From: Meconema thalassinum
Lineage: Eukaryota; Arthropoda; Insecta; Orthoptera; Tettigoniidae
Assembly: GCA_946902985.2 (NCBI GenBank)
Contig: OX336388.2
Span: 1,506,684,545-1,506,748,544, forward strand
Direction: 5' to 3'
DNA length: 64,000 bases
Shown: in pieces, positions 9,440 to 21,412 of the stretch
Layout of the letters: the number at the start of each line of letters is the position of its first letter
Position numbering within the stretch: the stretch's first letter is position 1
The notes under the pieces: generated by a model
What the model was told of the DNA's origin: nothing
Seen by the model: the letters and a program-made list of their open reading frames with translations, nothing else
The model's database searches: none
Position numbers and translations under genes: made by a program

Positions 9440-12400
9440 AGCGCATGTCCACACAATGAAGTATTGCTATCAGCTGCCAATGTTAACATTAGGGATAGCA
9501 AAGGTCAAATGCATCAATGTCGAGCACTATTAGACAGTGCATCACAGATGAACTTCGTGTCTCGAGACTTAGTAGACCGTTTGGGTATCGAACTGAATCG
9601 TCATTCGATACATATAAATGGTATCAGCAACACGCAAGCGGCTCAATCCTCTTACTTCTGTCAACTTCAGATAGAGTCGAGAGTTAGTACTTATAGTCGG
9701 CATATAGTATGTTCTGTCCTGCGTCAGATTACTGGTCCACTGCCTTCATCTAGAATAGATTACGAGGACTGGCAACTGCCCGTCAACATTCCTTTAGCTG
9801 ACCCGAATTTCTACCAGCCCAAAGAGATAGATCTACTGTTAGGTGCTACTATATTCTTTGAACTCTTAAGACCTGAACAACAATCTAGGGATGGTTACCC
9901 TACTCTTCAAAATACACAACTTGGTTGGGTGCTATCTGGATGTATCCCCTCTCACTCAGTTAAACAACGTAAGAATGGAACAACATCATTGTTGTCCACG
10001 GCTGAAACCTTGCACCCACAGGTGGAACGCTTTTGGGAACAGGAAGAGCTTACGACTCGTAGCCATTTCAAGGAAGAAAGTCAATGCGAGGAACATTTTT
10101 AGAAATCCTTCACGCGCGATGAGTCGGGCAGGTTCATTGTGAGACTACCACTTCGGCAAGGAGTAGGAGAACTTGGTGACTCCTTTGACAATGCCAGGAG
10201 GAGCTTTGGCTTTATAGAGAGGAAATTGCATCTACAACCTGACCTAAAGAACGTGTATATCAAATTCATGAACGATTATTTACAACTAGGACACATGGAA
10301 CTTGTCGATCCTAGTGACCAGCAGAAACCTGCTTATTACATGCCTCCTCACGCGGTAATCAAGGCTACGAGAAGCACTACCAAGGTCAGAGTTGTCTACA
10401 ATGCGTCGGCTAAAATTGCTTCGTCGATCTCCCTGAATGGCGTGATGTTGGTTGGGCCAACTGTTCCGCAGGATCTGTTCTCGATCGTTCTTCTCTTCCG
10501 TACACACAAGTATGCGCTAATAGCAGATATCGAGAAGATGTACCAACAGATCCAGATTCATGAAGCAGATCGAGACTTCCAGAAAATCTTATGGCGCAGT
10601 ATCAACAACTGGATATGGACCGATTGACTACAGTAACCAATGGTACTTCAGCGGCTCCTTAACTAGCTACCTGTTGTTTACTGCAGGTGGCACTCGATGG
10701 TCAAGACATATACCCTACAACAGACAAAGTTACCAAAGGAGACTTCTACGTTGATGATCTTTTGACAGGGTCAGATACCATTGAAGAAGCCATCCAATTA
10801 TACAAAGACCTCACATCGCTCCTGAAAACCGGAGGATTTCCCATCCGTAAATGGCGATCCAACAATCCTGATATTTTGGAAGCCATCCCATCAACACTTC
10901 GCGAGACTCAAGTGTCAAGCAGCCTTCCCTTTGAAGATTGCGCCGAAAAAACTCTTGGTTTGTTGTGGCATTCGAGTCGTGACTCATTTCAATCCTCAGT
11001 GGGGGCCCTCTACTGAAATAATGTGACTTGGACAAAGAGATCAGTGTTGGTCAATGTAGCGTCCATTTATGATCCATTGGGACTCATAGAGCCTGTAATT
11101 GTTCAATGCAAGTTGTTTATACAAGTTCGTTGGCAACAACACCTGGATTGGGATGGCAAATTGCCCTCAGAACAGAACTAGAGACACAATGGAAACAGAT
11201 ACATCAGCAGCTCCCTAAACAAAATGAAATTCATGTACCACGGAGGGTAACAGCAGACGGCATGAATGCCAATGTTGAACTTCACGGGTTTGCGGATGCG
11301 TCAGAAAGAGCCTACGGTGCATGCGTTTATTTACGTTGCATCAAGTCCAATGGAACAATCTCCGTTCATTTACTTTGTTCAAAATCTAGAGTCGCCCCTT
11401 TGAATAAAGTGTCGCTTCCAAGACTGGAATTGAATGGCGCACTACTGCTGAGCAGACTAATGGAAAGGGTGATTGAGACCCTTAAGTTACATTCATGTCG
11501 ACGATATTATTGGACATACTCCACTGTTGTTCTAGCCTGGATTGCAGGCAATTCTTCAGCTTGGAAAAGATATGTGGCCAACAGGGTGTCGGAAATTCAC
11601 AAACTGACGTCTCAGCAAGATTGGAACCATGTCTCATCACAGGACAATCCAGCAGATATCATCTCCAGGGGAACTGAGCCACATCGACTTCGAAGCAATC
11701 GAGCATGGTGGGCGGGGCCCGTTTGGCTGATTACGGATCCTTCAACCTGGCATGAACTTACCACTGTTCGACCAACCAAAATTCCTGAACAACGAGGAGT
11801 AGGAATGTGTTTCGTGGCGAGTAATCACAATGCAGATAACATTTTCATCCGTTTTTCCAGCTGGACTAAACTACACAGAGTAGTTGCTTACATTCTCAGG
11901 TTTCTTCACAATCTAAAGCAGGATGCAGCAGCAAGAATGCATGGACCTTTGACTACTGCCGAACTTCGCGATGATCTGACAGCAATCATTCACATCGTTC
12001 AGCATTGCTCGTACAGTTGGAAGATTCATAATTTACATAAAAAGAACGCAGTGTCACTTCAGAGCAAACTTCTCACTCTGCACCCTTTCCTAGATAATGA
12101 CAACCTATTGAGGGTGGGTGGCAGGCTAGAGAATGCTGAAGCATCATTTCAACAAAAACATCCTTTGATACTGCCACCTAAGCATCATGTCACGAAATTG
12201 CTTATTTTGAATGAACACATACGACTTCTGCACGCAGGAAGCCAACTTATCTTAGCTTCGTTGCGGCAACGGTGGTGGATAACCAGCGGCAGATCTGCTA
12301 TCAGGCAGGTGATCCGCAGTTGTGTAACATGCTTCCGAGCGAAGACCAATGACACCAGTCAACTCATGGGACAATTGCCTAAGCCTAGAGTGACCCCTAG

Positions 12401-13340
12401 CAAGCCATTCTCTCGTTGTGGTGCGGGCTATGGAGGTCCGCTGCATGTTAAATATGGAAATCCACGAAGTAAAACTCAGAAGAAATGCTACATAGCTTTG
12501 TTTGTGTGCATGTTGACCAAGGCAGTACACATTGAGGCCGTCAGTGAACTATCCACGGAGGCGTTTATTGCCGCCTTAAGAAGATTCATTTCAAGACGTG
12601 GCCGTTGCAGTCACATGTACAGTGACAATGGCACGTGCTTTACCGGAGCAAGAAGGAAATTATATGAATTCTCACGCTTCATCCGGACAGAAGATCATCA
12701 AATGAACGTATTGAACTTCACAGCTGAAGAAGGAATTCGTTGGCATCACATACCTCCTCACTCCCCTCACTTTGGCGGACTGTGGGAAGCAGGTATAAAA
12801 TCAGTGAAGACCCACCTGTAGAAGGTTGCCGGTAACACTGTACTAACCTTTGAAGAAATAACCACACTGCTCACACAAATTGAAGCATGTTTAAATTCGA
12901 GACCAATCGTCGCAATACCCAACAGTCCTGATGATTACGCTTTCCTCACCCCTGGTCATTACTTGACTGGCGATCCTTTAGTCTCTTTCCCTGAACCTGA
13001 TTGTCACTTAGCGCCATCATCACGGCTATCAAGATGGCAATTGGTCCAGCGGTGCCGACGACTCATCTGGAAACGCTGGTCAACTGAATACTTGGGCCAG
13101 CTCCAGCAGCGTTCCAAGTGGCTTCAGAATCAACCCAACCTCAAAGTAGGAAGGCTGGTACTTCTGGAAGAAGACAATACTCCCCCCCCCCCCCCCCCCC
13201 TCACATGGCCAACCGGAATAATTGAAGAGCTTCATCCTAGGATTGATGGTTTGGTGCGTGTAGTAACTGTGCGGACAAGCAAAGGGTCATATAAAAGGCC
13301 AGTGACAAGGATTAGTCTTTTCCCTGACGAGCTCATTTAA
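9440..13340 (+). pseudogene. BEL/Pao pol remnant: protease, RT, RNase H, integrase
   Basis: The protease has ALLDSASQMNFVS (about 9515-9555). RT is split by frameshifts near 10100, 10627 and 11016, but shows motif A ALIADIEKMYQQI and motif C YVDDLLTG (about 10750). From 11106 to 13340 one frame is open apart from a TAG at 12819. It covers RNase H with FADASE and SLPRLELNGA but WTYSTVV where WTDSTVV is expected, a Zn-binding CVTCFRAK, and integrase DNGTCF and GLWEAGIKSVK. The first integrase Asp is replaced (GAGYGGP for GVDYAGP). A C-run near 13184-13201 gives six prolines. Multiple lesions show it is dead. Confidence 0.88.
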
Positions 13341-13472
13341 AGGACTACCTCTGTACTGTGTTTCTTTTTGTTTCTTATATTTGTATGTGTACAGTTTCTG
13401 TTGTTATTTGCTATAGACTTGCGTTGGAGAAGTGTGTCTATGAATTGCTACCAATTTTGTAATTTGTTTGAC

Positions 13473-13489
13473 AAATTAGGTGGGCGGGA
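13473..13489 (+). other. Polypurine tract of BEL/Pao element
   Basis: The purine-rich AAATTAGGTGGGCGGGA directly precedes the 3' LTR, as needed to prime plus-strand DNA synthesis. Confidence 0.55.
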
Positions 13490-13734
13490 TGTACGGTGCT
13501 GCTCCCTATATTAACGGTAGTTCACCCAGTGCCCACGTACGGCAGTGCCCGTAGCACGGTCGGGTATCTTGCACATTCCGTGTAATGCAATATCATTGAC
13601 TTCATGAGCTCCTTGTCTTATATCATTGTATATTGTCCTCTTATGTTCCAGTTAGTTTTAAGATAATACACGTCGTAATTAAGTAAATGTGTAATTCCCT
13701 TATGAGCTACCAGAGAGAATGTTTGCACACAACA
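13490..13734 (+). repeat. 3' LTR of BEL/Pao element
   Basis: The 245 bp match 7532-7776 with about ten substitutions and no indel that I see. The second CCTAT follows at 13735-13739. Confidence 0.92.
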
Positions 13735-13747
13735 CCTATGGTTATGA

Positions 13748-13753
13748 AATAAA
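13748..13753 (+). terminator. Displaced polyA signal of viral + strand genes
   Basis: AATAAA lies nine bases after the retrotransposon's right target duplication. With the element removed it would be about 75 bases after the PLA2 stop codon, a normal spacing for the 3' end of that transcript. Confidence 0.5.
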
Positions 13754-13799
13754 AACAAAGGTTTACCAGAACACGATGTTCCTTTTTAATTTAAAAAAA

Positions 13800-14110
13800 A
13801 TCATGATGTTGATGGGCTTATTTTTCATTTTCACATTTTCACACATTGTAATTTGCCAATTTGCAATTTACCATTTTTAAAAATGTCTGTTGCAAGTTTT
13901 ACGCTTTTGATGTTATGGATTTTTCCATTTTGTTGATGACACTTTTTAAAAATGTTCGTTTGAAGTTCTTTGAATTTTCATATTTCACACATGGCCATTT
14001 CCAGTTTTTAAAAAATGTTCGTTTTAAGTTTTGCGTTTTTGGTGATATCGAAGCTTGGATTTTCCATTTTGCTGTTTTGACATATTTCCATTTGGTGTAT
14101 GTTGAAAGTT
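13800..14110. repeat. Degenerate tandem repeat, about 65-70 bp unit
   Basis: Three diverged units each contain TTTTTAAAAATGT.CGTT followed by a TTT-rich arm and CCATTT (starting near 13875, 13945 and 14008). The open frame across it is low-complexity and not supported as a gene. It lies between the converging viral transcription units. Confidence 0.5.
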
Positions 14111-14795
14111 AAGATTTGTCAATGATGTTGATGCAAGTGCTTGACAATGATGATACTGCAATGTGTTTATGGGTGTTTGGAGAAATGTCGAGGTCTACGA
14201 CTACTGCAGGAAAGACTGTTTTACAAAAATAATGTCTATTGACTACATTTTAGAGAGAAAAAAACATCAACAAAACAAAATGAGTATATAATTGAAAATT
14301 TCCCCCTCCCCACCCACCCTACCTCCTCACCGTGTTTGCTCTGGTCATACATACACACCAGCTTTCTCTCTACTCATACATTCACACCTGTGTTTTCGAA
14401 CAAACACAACCACTTTATTTATCCACAAAAGCACATTTTCGACATGCACACTCATCCCAAAATAACTTTTTTTATTTTACCATTTACGATTTATATTACA
14501 AAAAATAATTAAAGTTACTAAAAATATATTACTTATTTTATATTTACAAAAACTACAACTTTGTACAGCTTTAAAACAATCAAACTATATACCATTTTCC
14601 AATTCCTAACTCGGTTAAATTTAAAATAAAAATTAAAATAAGATTGCATAGAACTTTTAAAAGAGCAAAAGGTCCAAGTGGGTTGTCACTGTTTACAAAA
14701 TCTACTATTTACAAAGACAAAAAAAAATAATTACAAAATACTATTATCTACAAGTTACAAAAAAAGCCATGTCCCTAAACGAACAAACAGAAAAA
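14111..14795. other. AT-rich spacer between converging viral genes
   Basis: There is no supported gene. A minus-strand AATAAA (complement of TTTATT near 14468-14475) could serve as the polymerase transcript's polyA signal. A C/A-rich stretch at 14300-14440 is unexplained. Confidence 0.35.
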
Positions 14796-17700
14796 TCACA
14801 CCTCCTCCTCCTTGCTGTCATAACCCCAGGGCAGGCTGGTGAGCAAGTCATCAGCCCACACACGTTTGTTATCCATGGAGGCGAGGGTGCGTTTTCTCTA
14901 TTCCACAAGATACAAATGATGGTTGCTGGATTGTATCCTGCACTGTGTATGGGACTTAGCTTTGCCGGTGCGTAAAACCGCTAAGTAATCGTCTATACGT
15001 AGCGATTTTACCACTGCCCTACCTACACCTATTGCTCTTTTTGCTTCCTTACAGTCTAGTGTGCGATAAGCATATTTTTTCGAGGCCAAACCTACAAATT
15101 CCGTCATAATGGAATCACCGCATTCATCTTTCAAAACGCCCATTCCCTTCTTGTTTTTTATAGGTAGCTGAACACGTTGTCAGCGCTATACGAAGAGGTG
15201 TCGAACCAGTCACTATGCTGCCTCATGACGTCATAGGGGTTGCAGTGGCGAATGTGGTAAATGAATGAGTCCGTATCCATATACAAAAGAGAGACGTCCT
15301 CAAAATGGCGTTTGGCAAACTCATAGTGGAATCGATACATGACCGATTTAGAAAAGTCTAAAATGACTTGGCCCAAATAAATGGGCACGCTGGTCTTACT
15401 CAATTCAATGGTGGCCAAATCCTCATCGATAATATTGATCGATTTAAAATTTGGCTTGGCAATGTACCGCCTGGCACCGTAACGTCCTTCCCAGGCATTC
15501 ACCAAGTTAATGTCGTGGTATTTGCGGACATTCTCCATGGACTTGCCATAGATGCAGTTGTTCATTAATTTGAAAAAAATATTTCAAACTGCTGTGTAGC
15601 CATTTGACGGTGCTCTGTGTTGAGTTGCATGTATGGCTTGAGCCATGGTTTTTGGGCAAAGGAAATACCCCTATGGATTTTCTTCAACACCAAGCCTTGG
15701 GCTAGCCATTGCACCAACAATTGGATATGTAGCACATAACGATTTTTGTTGTAAAGTGTGCCCATAAGTTTTTCAATTTTCACTTTACTGTCAGGGGGAA
15801 CCATTTGCTCAAGGCAGAATGGGAAATCGACTTGTAGATCATACAAGGATGAGGGATATTCAATATCTACTTCTAAGAAATATCCGCGGCCTGTTTCTTG
15901 GCTGGACTTGATCTCATCAAATTCTAACACTTGTTTGTCTGTCAGCCAAGCAAACTTCCCTTAGGGCAAAGGCTGACTCATGGCGTAACCGCACAAATTA
16001 TTCACGTCATAGTACATTAAGTACGATTCTGGTTTGTCTGGTGACTAATCAGGTATGTAGACATTGTTCGCTTCGGCATGGCCCTGGTTAAGCAACATAA
16101 AGCCAAAGCGAATGCCCTTTTCAAAGAATAGAACCATGTCTACATCAGTGAGTAAATCCAATTCCACTTGAGTGTATTTTAAACGGCATCAAACGAGGGC
16201 CCAGGACTCGTATAATAGTGAGCCGGGTCAAGACCATAAGTGTGCTGACACAACTCACGAAATTTTTCAAACACATCAGTGAGCAGCAATACATCCAGTT
16301 TTAGGTAATGCATAGCATATTCACTTAGCGTCTTAATGTCAAACACTCGCCTAACTTGACATGCATGTGCATAGTCTTCGTCGGAAACGGTACTGCGTGT
16401 TAGTTTCGAGTAAAAATTCTCTTGTGGTGGGAGATTTCTTTGCTTTAACACGTCCCAGTGGTTGCAGAAGTCATACGGGAATGTACATTTCCGAATGCAC
16501 AATTGAAATTGCTCAGGATCATTAAAATGTTTTCTAGTATATTTTAATTCCTCTTCATCCAAGCCATTCACAAGACTGTCTAGCGAGGATGCCATAAACT
16601 TAAAGAAATCCAAAAATCGAATGCTAAAGTTGCTCAACCGCCATGTCAGGGCTGTAAAACGCTCATGGTTTTGGGGAATAATGGTAAACGAGCCCTTGTT
16701 GACATGACCCAATTCACGAATCAGAAACTGAATGTCATAATTTGCCAGATTGTGGAAAAATACACTGATGAAACGAGGAGCTGAAAAGTTCAAATTGCAT
16801 TTACTATGCGCAGCTCCACGAAACTCTCCCGTAAAGTGTGAGTGATCACGAACGGTGTCTTCAGCACTGATCAGTGGCTTTTCGCAAATATGGCATATCG
16901 TGGCATGCTCATACTGCTGCTGCTGTTGTGGAGATAGACACATGGGTACTGGGTGGGCCGGTAATCCCTGTACATGGTCGGCCAACTTAACAAGTTCATC
17001 CAAAAACCATTTGGCACAATCTGGTCCCTCACGGGATTTGTAAACGGATTGTGTGGGGTCATAGGCTCACAACACATTAAATCCTATGGCAAAAGGTTCA
17101 TGTTTGGAAAGGTGTGGTTGAGCTGATGGTGGGATCTGGTTCACATCCCGTCATGGGTGTGGTGAGATCTTCGAAATATGCATATACCGCATAGGGAACA
17201 GTGTCGCGCTTATGAATGTCATTAAACTTTAACACAGCCTTGTCCCCTTGTGGCAATAACAGTCTCACCGCTTCCTGAGAATCGCAATCTACCTTATGAC
17301 GTTCCAAAAGCGTAGGGGTTGTAAAATATTGCAAGCATCGATCTCAAATATGTTTTACCATGTGCTTTGGACGCTTGACTGCTTAGCAATCTACTCAAGC
17401 TTTTAATCAGGTAATAGTGATTCACCTCTCCATAAGACAGATATAAAAGATGACTGTGGTGTCTTTTCGGTTCTCTTGTAGCATAAAGAGGACCCACAAT
17501 CTCATCACCATCAAGGCCATACACCATGAACGACAAGCCATGGTAGTCTTGTTCAAACCCATGGATCTCGGTTAAGTCCATAGGGAACGACACTTGAGTT
17601 AAATTTAAAGTTTGTTTCAATTCATCAAACTTGTTCTTGTACTTTTCTGGTCTGTTAACATGACGTTGAGCTGGTTGCAAATACGCAGCCACAGCCCACA

Positions 17701-18224
17701 GAAAACATTCATCATCAAAATTTTCAATATTCACCACAGCCTTTTTTAGAAGCTATTGCTGATGGTGTTTTAATATAGCTAGACCCAGCATTCAATGGAT
17801 TGAAATGACAAATGTTGATTTGCAAATAATGAATTTTGTCTAACGCTAAACCACTGGGTCCTTGTTGCAGTTTATCAAATTTTGTTAGCAAGGCGTTAAT
17901 CACGTTGGATTGATACCACTCGTTCAGATTATCGGCTAACAAAAGCTCTTGTATTTTACTTCCAATATAAAACGTTTTTTATGCTCTCCGTCCTTGTTTT
18001 TTATATATGGAATCGCACACGAGTTGTGTATTAACCTTTGAAGCCGTATGCAACCTTTGCGCTGTACAAATTTGTTCTTTAAAAATTTCAAAACATGACT
18101 CCATAAATTCTTTTGTGATCAAACTCTCTCTAATATTCACTATGCGGCCAGAGCACACACGTGACTTGAAACAGGACTCGAGAGGCTCCCAAGTTAATGT
18201 ATCAATAGCAGTGGAAAAATACAT
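14796..18224 (-). pseudogene. polB: Protein-primed family B DNA polymerase (viral/organellar type), broken
   Basis: Successive minus-strand fragments (17979-18224, 17724-17942, 17294-17737, 17098-17334, 16179-17003, 15565-15930, 15158-15565, 14898-15143) form a protein of roughly 1,100 residues, normal for Polinton-type polymerases. The start is the ATG at 18224. Visible motifs: an ExoI-like YAYFED in which the usual Asp is Tyr; a Cys/His finger around CHICEKPL and RDHSHFTGEFRGAAHSKC; ExoII FFHNLANYDIQF; ExoIII YLKLDVLLL; motif A YYDVNNLCGY (Cys where Tyr is usual); motif B region NNCIYGKSM; and catalytic motif C YMDTDS. The C-terminus ends at 14796 after an in-frame stop at 14898. At least five frameshifts and two stops make it inactive. 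It would copy the linear element's genome. Confidence 0.9.
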
Positions 18225-18353
18225 GATTTTTATAAAAAAGAACAATCTCACCAGAGTTTTCAGCCGTAGACTGCCTGGTAAGCAATAGCCCCAAACACAC
18301 ACGTTGCCGGTTTTCAGCAGTGGCTGTAGTGGACGAGCCTTTTCCAACACACA

Positions 18354-18482
18354 CTAAAAAAAGAAATAAAATAAACCTCCATGAGTTTATTTATTTCAAA
18401 TAGCAGCTTTCATAAACAAAAAAAAATAAAAATAAAAAATAAAAATAAAACAGGGTTTTTATATATTACAAAAAAATCTTAC
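18354..18482 (-). other. Predicted intron 2 of polymerase leader (129 bp)
   Basis: On the minus strand the donor GCAAG/GTAAGATT is at 18482 and the acceptor TTTCTTTTTTTAG/TG ends at 18354. AT-rich and of typical insect length. It is one of two such introns in a row on this strand. Confidence 0.5.
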
Positions 18483-18573
18483 CTTGCTTTGTAAAAAAAA
18501 GGCCTGCGTTTGCCTTTCCCTAGGTTCGAGTGGAATGGGGTTTCAGTCTCCCAACACCAGGTATGCCAATTAT

Positions 18574-18676
18574 CTAAAACAAAAAAATAACAATCCATCA
18601 ATCAAATGGTAAACCAATAATCATTTAATCATTGATTAGCATAAAATAAACTAAACAGTGTTATTCCAACACTTAC
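18574..18676 (-). other. Predicted intron 1 of polymerase leader (103 bp)
   Basis: The donor TTGAG/GTAAGT is at 18676 and the acceptor TTATTTTTTTGTTTTAG/AT ends at 18574 on the minus strand. The exon between the two introns (18483-18573, 91 bp) has no ATG, nor does the first exon, so both are untranslated leader. Confidence 0.5.
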
Positions 18677-18718
18677 CTCAAATATATAATGTATCCAATA
18701 TAGTAACCAACCTGGGGT

Positions 18719-18746
18719 TGAGCACACGAATGCTATCACTTTTATA
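18719..18746 (-). promoter_or_regulatory. TATA promoter of the polymerase gene
   Basis: TATAAAAG begins at 18746 on the minus strand, and a TCAAC initiator-like site (A at 18719) lies 27 bases downstream. The first predicted leader exon would then run from about 18719 to 18677. The arrangement TATA, initiator, donor, acceptor is coherent with no gaps. Confidence 0.5.
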
Positions 18747-18779
18747 CACATAAGACAAAGCCTATGTTTGCACTGCAAC

Positions 18780-19120
18780 GTTTAAAACAGTAATGACTGA
18801 CTGTGTGTCATAACATAATCAACACTCTAATACCCCCTGACCTCCTCTCCTCGCCCAGCCCCTTGCCCTGTGTCCCTCTTGCCACAGCTGTTAACATCGC
18901 TCTTGCCCTGCAATTGGCTATGGCAATGGTAGGGGGAGGAGTTATACTCGCTTACTGCATTATTTCTCTGACGTCGTTGCGTTATTGTTCGACCTCCAAG
19001 TGACCTGTATTCACCATGGCCAGTCATAGCCTCGTTGGAACACACGCCCAGCGCTACCGGCTCTCTGTCTACAAACACTCTTTTATTAAAAAAATAATAA
19101 AAACACTTAAAATGCATAGT
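18780..19120. other. Region upstream of polymerase promoter, no gene
   Basis: Pyrimidine-rich sequence (about 18836-18900) and short open stretches occur here, but no recognisable domain or repeat family. Confidence 0.3.
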
Positions 19121-20600
19121 CCTAGTCCTAGAGACTTGCCATTTATTTTCATGGCAGACTGGGTACGGACCTTTCATATATGTCAAACAAATTTATTTGT
19201 AAACTTGTTAGTTTCCAAAATAGTAAAAATTCAAAATTTAAGTGTTTTCAAAAAATCTCACAAAATTAAAAAAGTTATTACAAAAAATAAAGGTCATAGA
19301 GACCTTTCGTTTTAGCTATGGCACAATGTTCTATCATGTTTGGTTTTCAAACTATCGCCTACTTTTAAAAACAAAAAAATAAAAAATAATATAACGAGTC
19401 GTCTATAGGAATGTGGACGTCAGTTCGAGTCCAACGACACCTCATTTGTTAAAATCCGACCATCCGTTCGCCAATTATCGCCAATGTTCGCGAGAAAGTA
19501 GGCTATCCTTTTTTTCCTCCTACACCCTTGAAACTTGCTACCCACCTAGAGGGTATACCCACCTTTCATTAACATCAAACCAACTTTTTCCCAACATTCA
19601 CCGTTTCCAAAATAATCAAAAATCCAAAACCAAGAATTTTCATTTTTTTTAATCAACACACATTCTTAGCAAAGAGGACGTCATCCCGTTTCTAAACAAC
19701 ACATCGTTCTAGCCTTACAAGCTCATTAAATATCACCTAAATGTTAAAAACGCACGTTTACGTCAAATTGCGTTTCCAAATTTCACCCATTTTAAAAAAT
19801 AGCCTCACCTTCAAATAGAGCGGAAAAAATGCCATCTAAACGACACCTCACTCGACCCTAGTCCTCCCCCACCACCAACTTTTTCCAACATAGCCATACG
19901 TATTCAAGCACACGCGCGATTATAGTTAGAACCGACCTCACCCCACTACTGTCAAGTTTTTATCCTAGAGACTTGAAATTTATTTTGGGGGCAGAGGACG
20001 TAGGGACCTTTCATGTATGTCAAACAAACTTTTTTGAAAACTTCCCAGTTTCCAAAATATAGGAATTTCAATATTAAACTTTTTTCAAAAAAACATCAAA
20101 AATAAAAAAGTTTTATTACAGAAAATAAAGAACATAGAGACTATTCTTTTAAGCCCATAGAACACTTTTTAGAATGTTTGGTTTTATAAAAAATCGTCTA
20201 CTTTCCCATTTGAACTTTTTTATTTTTGTCTACAGACCTGGGACTTGGGTTACACTAGAAGGGATAGAGACATGTCATTTATGTCAAATAAACTTTTTTG
20301 TAAACTTCCCGGTTTATAAAATATAGGAATTTCAAAATTACACTTTTTTCAAAGAACATCAAAAATAAAAAAAGTTTTATTACAGAAAATAAAGGACATA
20401 GAGACCTTTCGTTTAAACCTTGGCACAACGTTCTATCATGTTTGATTTTTTAACTATCGTCTATTAAAAAAACATTTTTTTTAAATATAACGAGTGGTCC
20501 ATAGCAAAGCCCCCGTCAGCTCGAGTCCAACGACACCTCATACGTAAATCTCCGACCATGGGTTCGGGAGTTATCGGCTCGCATTGGGAGTAGTGGTGGG
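19121..20600. repeat. Diverged tandem repeats, units about 250-400 bp
   Basis: The blocks GGACCTTTCAT.TATGTCAAAC, AAATAAAGG.CATAGAGAC and ATGTTTGGTTTT recur in the same order at about 19121-19480, 19958-20215 and 20225-20600. A more diverged copy lies at 19520-19955. Two of the units also share ATAACGAGTCGTC or ATAACGAGTGGTC and CGAGTCCAACGACACCTCA. It borders the virus-like element beyond its polymerase promoter and may represent its terminal region, but no matching inverted copy is seen in the window. Confidence 0.6.
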
Positions 20601-20768
20601 GAGTTAGAACTCCTATTGCTCCCATCCTGGGCTGCATGACCACCATTTCACAAAGCTTCTAAATTAATCAACACCACCAATGAATCCGTGCGTATTTCAT
20701 TAGCATTCATCGGTAAAGTTTTAATTAATGCTTCGTTTCCTTATTGTTTCTAAGCATTGAAGGAAATA

Positions 20769-21412
20769 AACAAGATGTTCAGTAAAGAACATATAGCCGA
20801 CTTACTCCTAAAAGCATGGGTATAGTTATAAATCTTTGTTCTTTTCAAGGAGTATAATTAAATGTTGGTTGTAGTAGCTTGTTGAAGTATAACGTGCTAT
20901 ACGGATATTAAAATGAATATGAGGTGCCCTTTGCTAGTACTACCTCTGTAATAAATGTCATTCAATTCGGTATCACCGTGTTTGAATTGATATGGGGAAT
21001 CGATTTGCACACATACATGGCCGCTATCTGCAAACTATTGGGCTGATGGCTTTGTAGTTCAGTCAAAAGACGCTTGCCATATAAATATATGTTGTCGCAA
21101 AATTTGGTAGAGATCGGATGATTAGGTTAGTCGTGATTTGATTTAAGCTTTGAACATTTGGGTGGCCGCCATTACGTTTCCGTTAAGATAGCGGCGATGT
21201 AAAACATGACACTGAGGTGCTCTTTCCTAGTTCTACCTCTGTACAAAATTTTGTTCAATTCGGTTTCACCGTGTTTGAAATGATGGGGGGGGGAGACAGA
21301 CATTCCGAGTACACACACTCACACACACACAGACACACAATTTTTGGCCCTGTGTAGATCTCATAAGTCTACTTTCATTTTTTTTGCAAAAATCGAAAGT
21401 AGGCTGAAAATG
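20769..21412 (+). mobile_element. Helentron-like non-autonomous element (HINE-like), single-monomer copy
   Basis: It starts AACAAGATGTTCAGTAAAGAAC and ends in a hairpin (CTACTTTCATTTTT against AAAAATCGAAAGTAG) followed by GGCTGAAAATG. The terminal blocks match those of the element at 50139-52587. Between them lie one repeat monomer with GGCGGCC.CCATTACGTTTCCGT sequence and a CA microsatellite (about 21310-21343). A 5' block ATAGCC.ACTT mirrors the 3' AAGTAGGCT as a subterminal inverted repeat. Helentron-associated elements show this set of traits; no helicase is present. Confidence 0.6.

Larger units (their letters stand above)
7532..13734 (+). mobile_element. BEL/Pao LTR retrotransposon (degenerate, 6.2 kb)
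   Basis: Two 245-bp LTRs beginning TGT and ending ACA bound gag, protease, RT, RNase H and integrase remnants in the BEL/Pao order. A 5-bp duplication CCTAT flanks it. I count about ten differences between the LTRs (roughly 4 percent), so the insertion is not recent. It landed between the PLA2 stop codon and the AATAAA at 13748, cutting the 3' UTR of the viral + strand genes. Several nonsense and frameshift changes make it non-autonomous. Confidence 0.92.

Noticed and set aside
13861..14112. Phenylalanine-rich open frame
   Set aside because: It is a translation of a degenerate T-rich tandem repeat.
18007..18288. + strand open frame opposite the polymerase N-terminus
   Set aside because: It is the antisense shadow of the polymerase coding sequence and leader.
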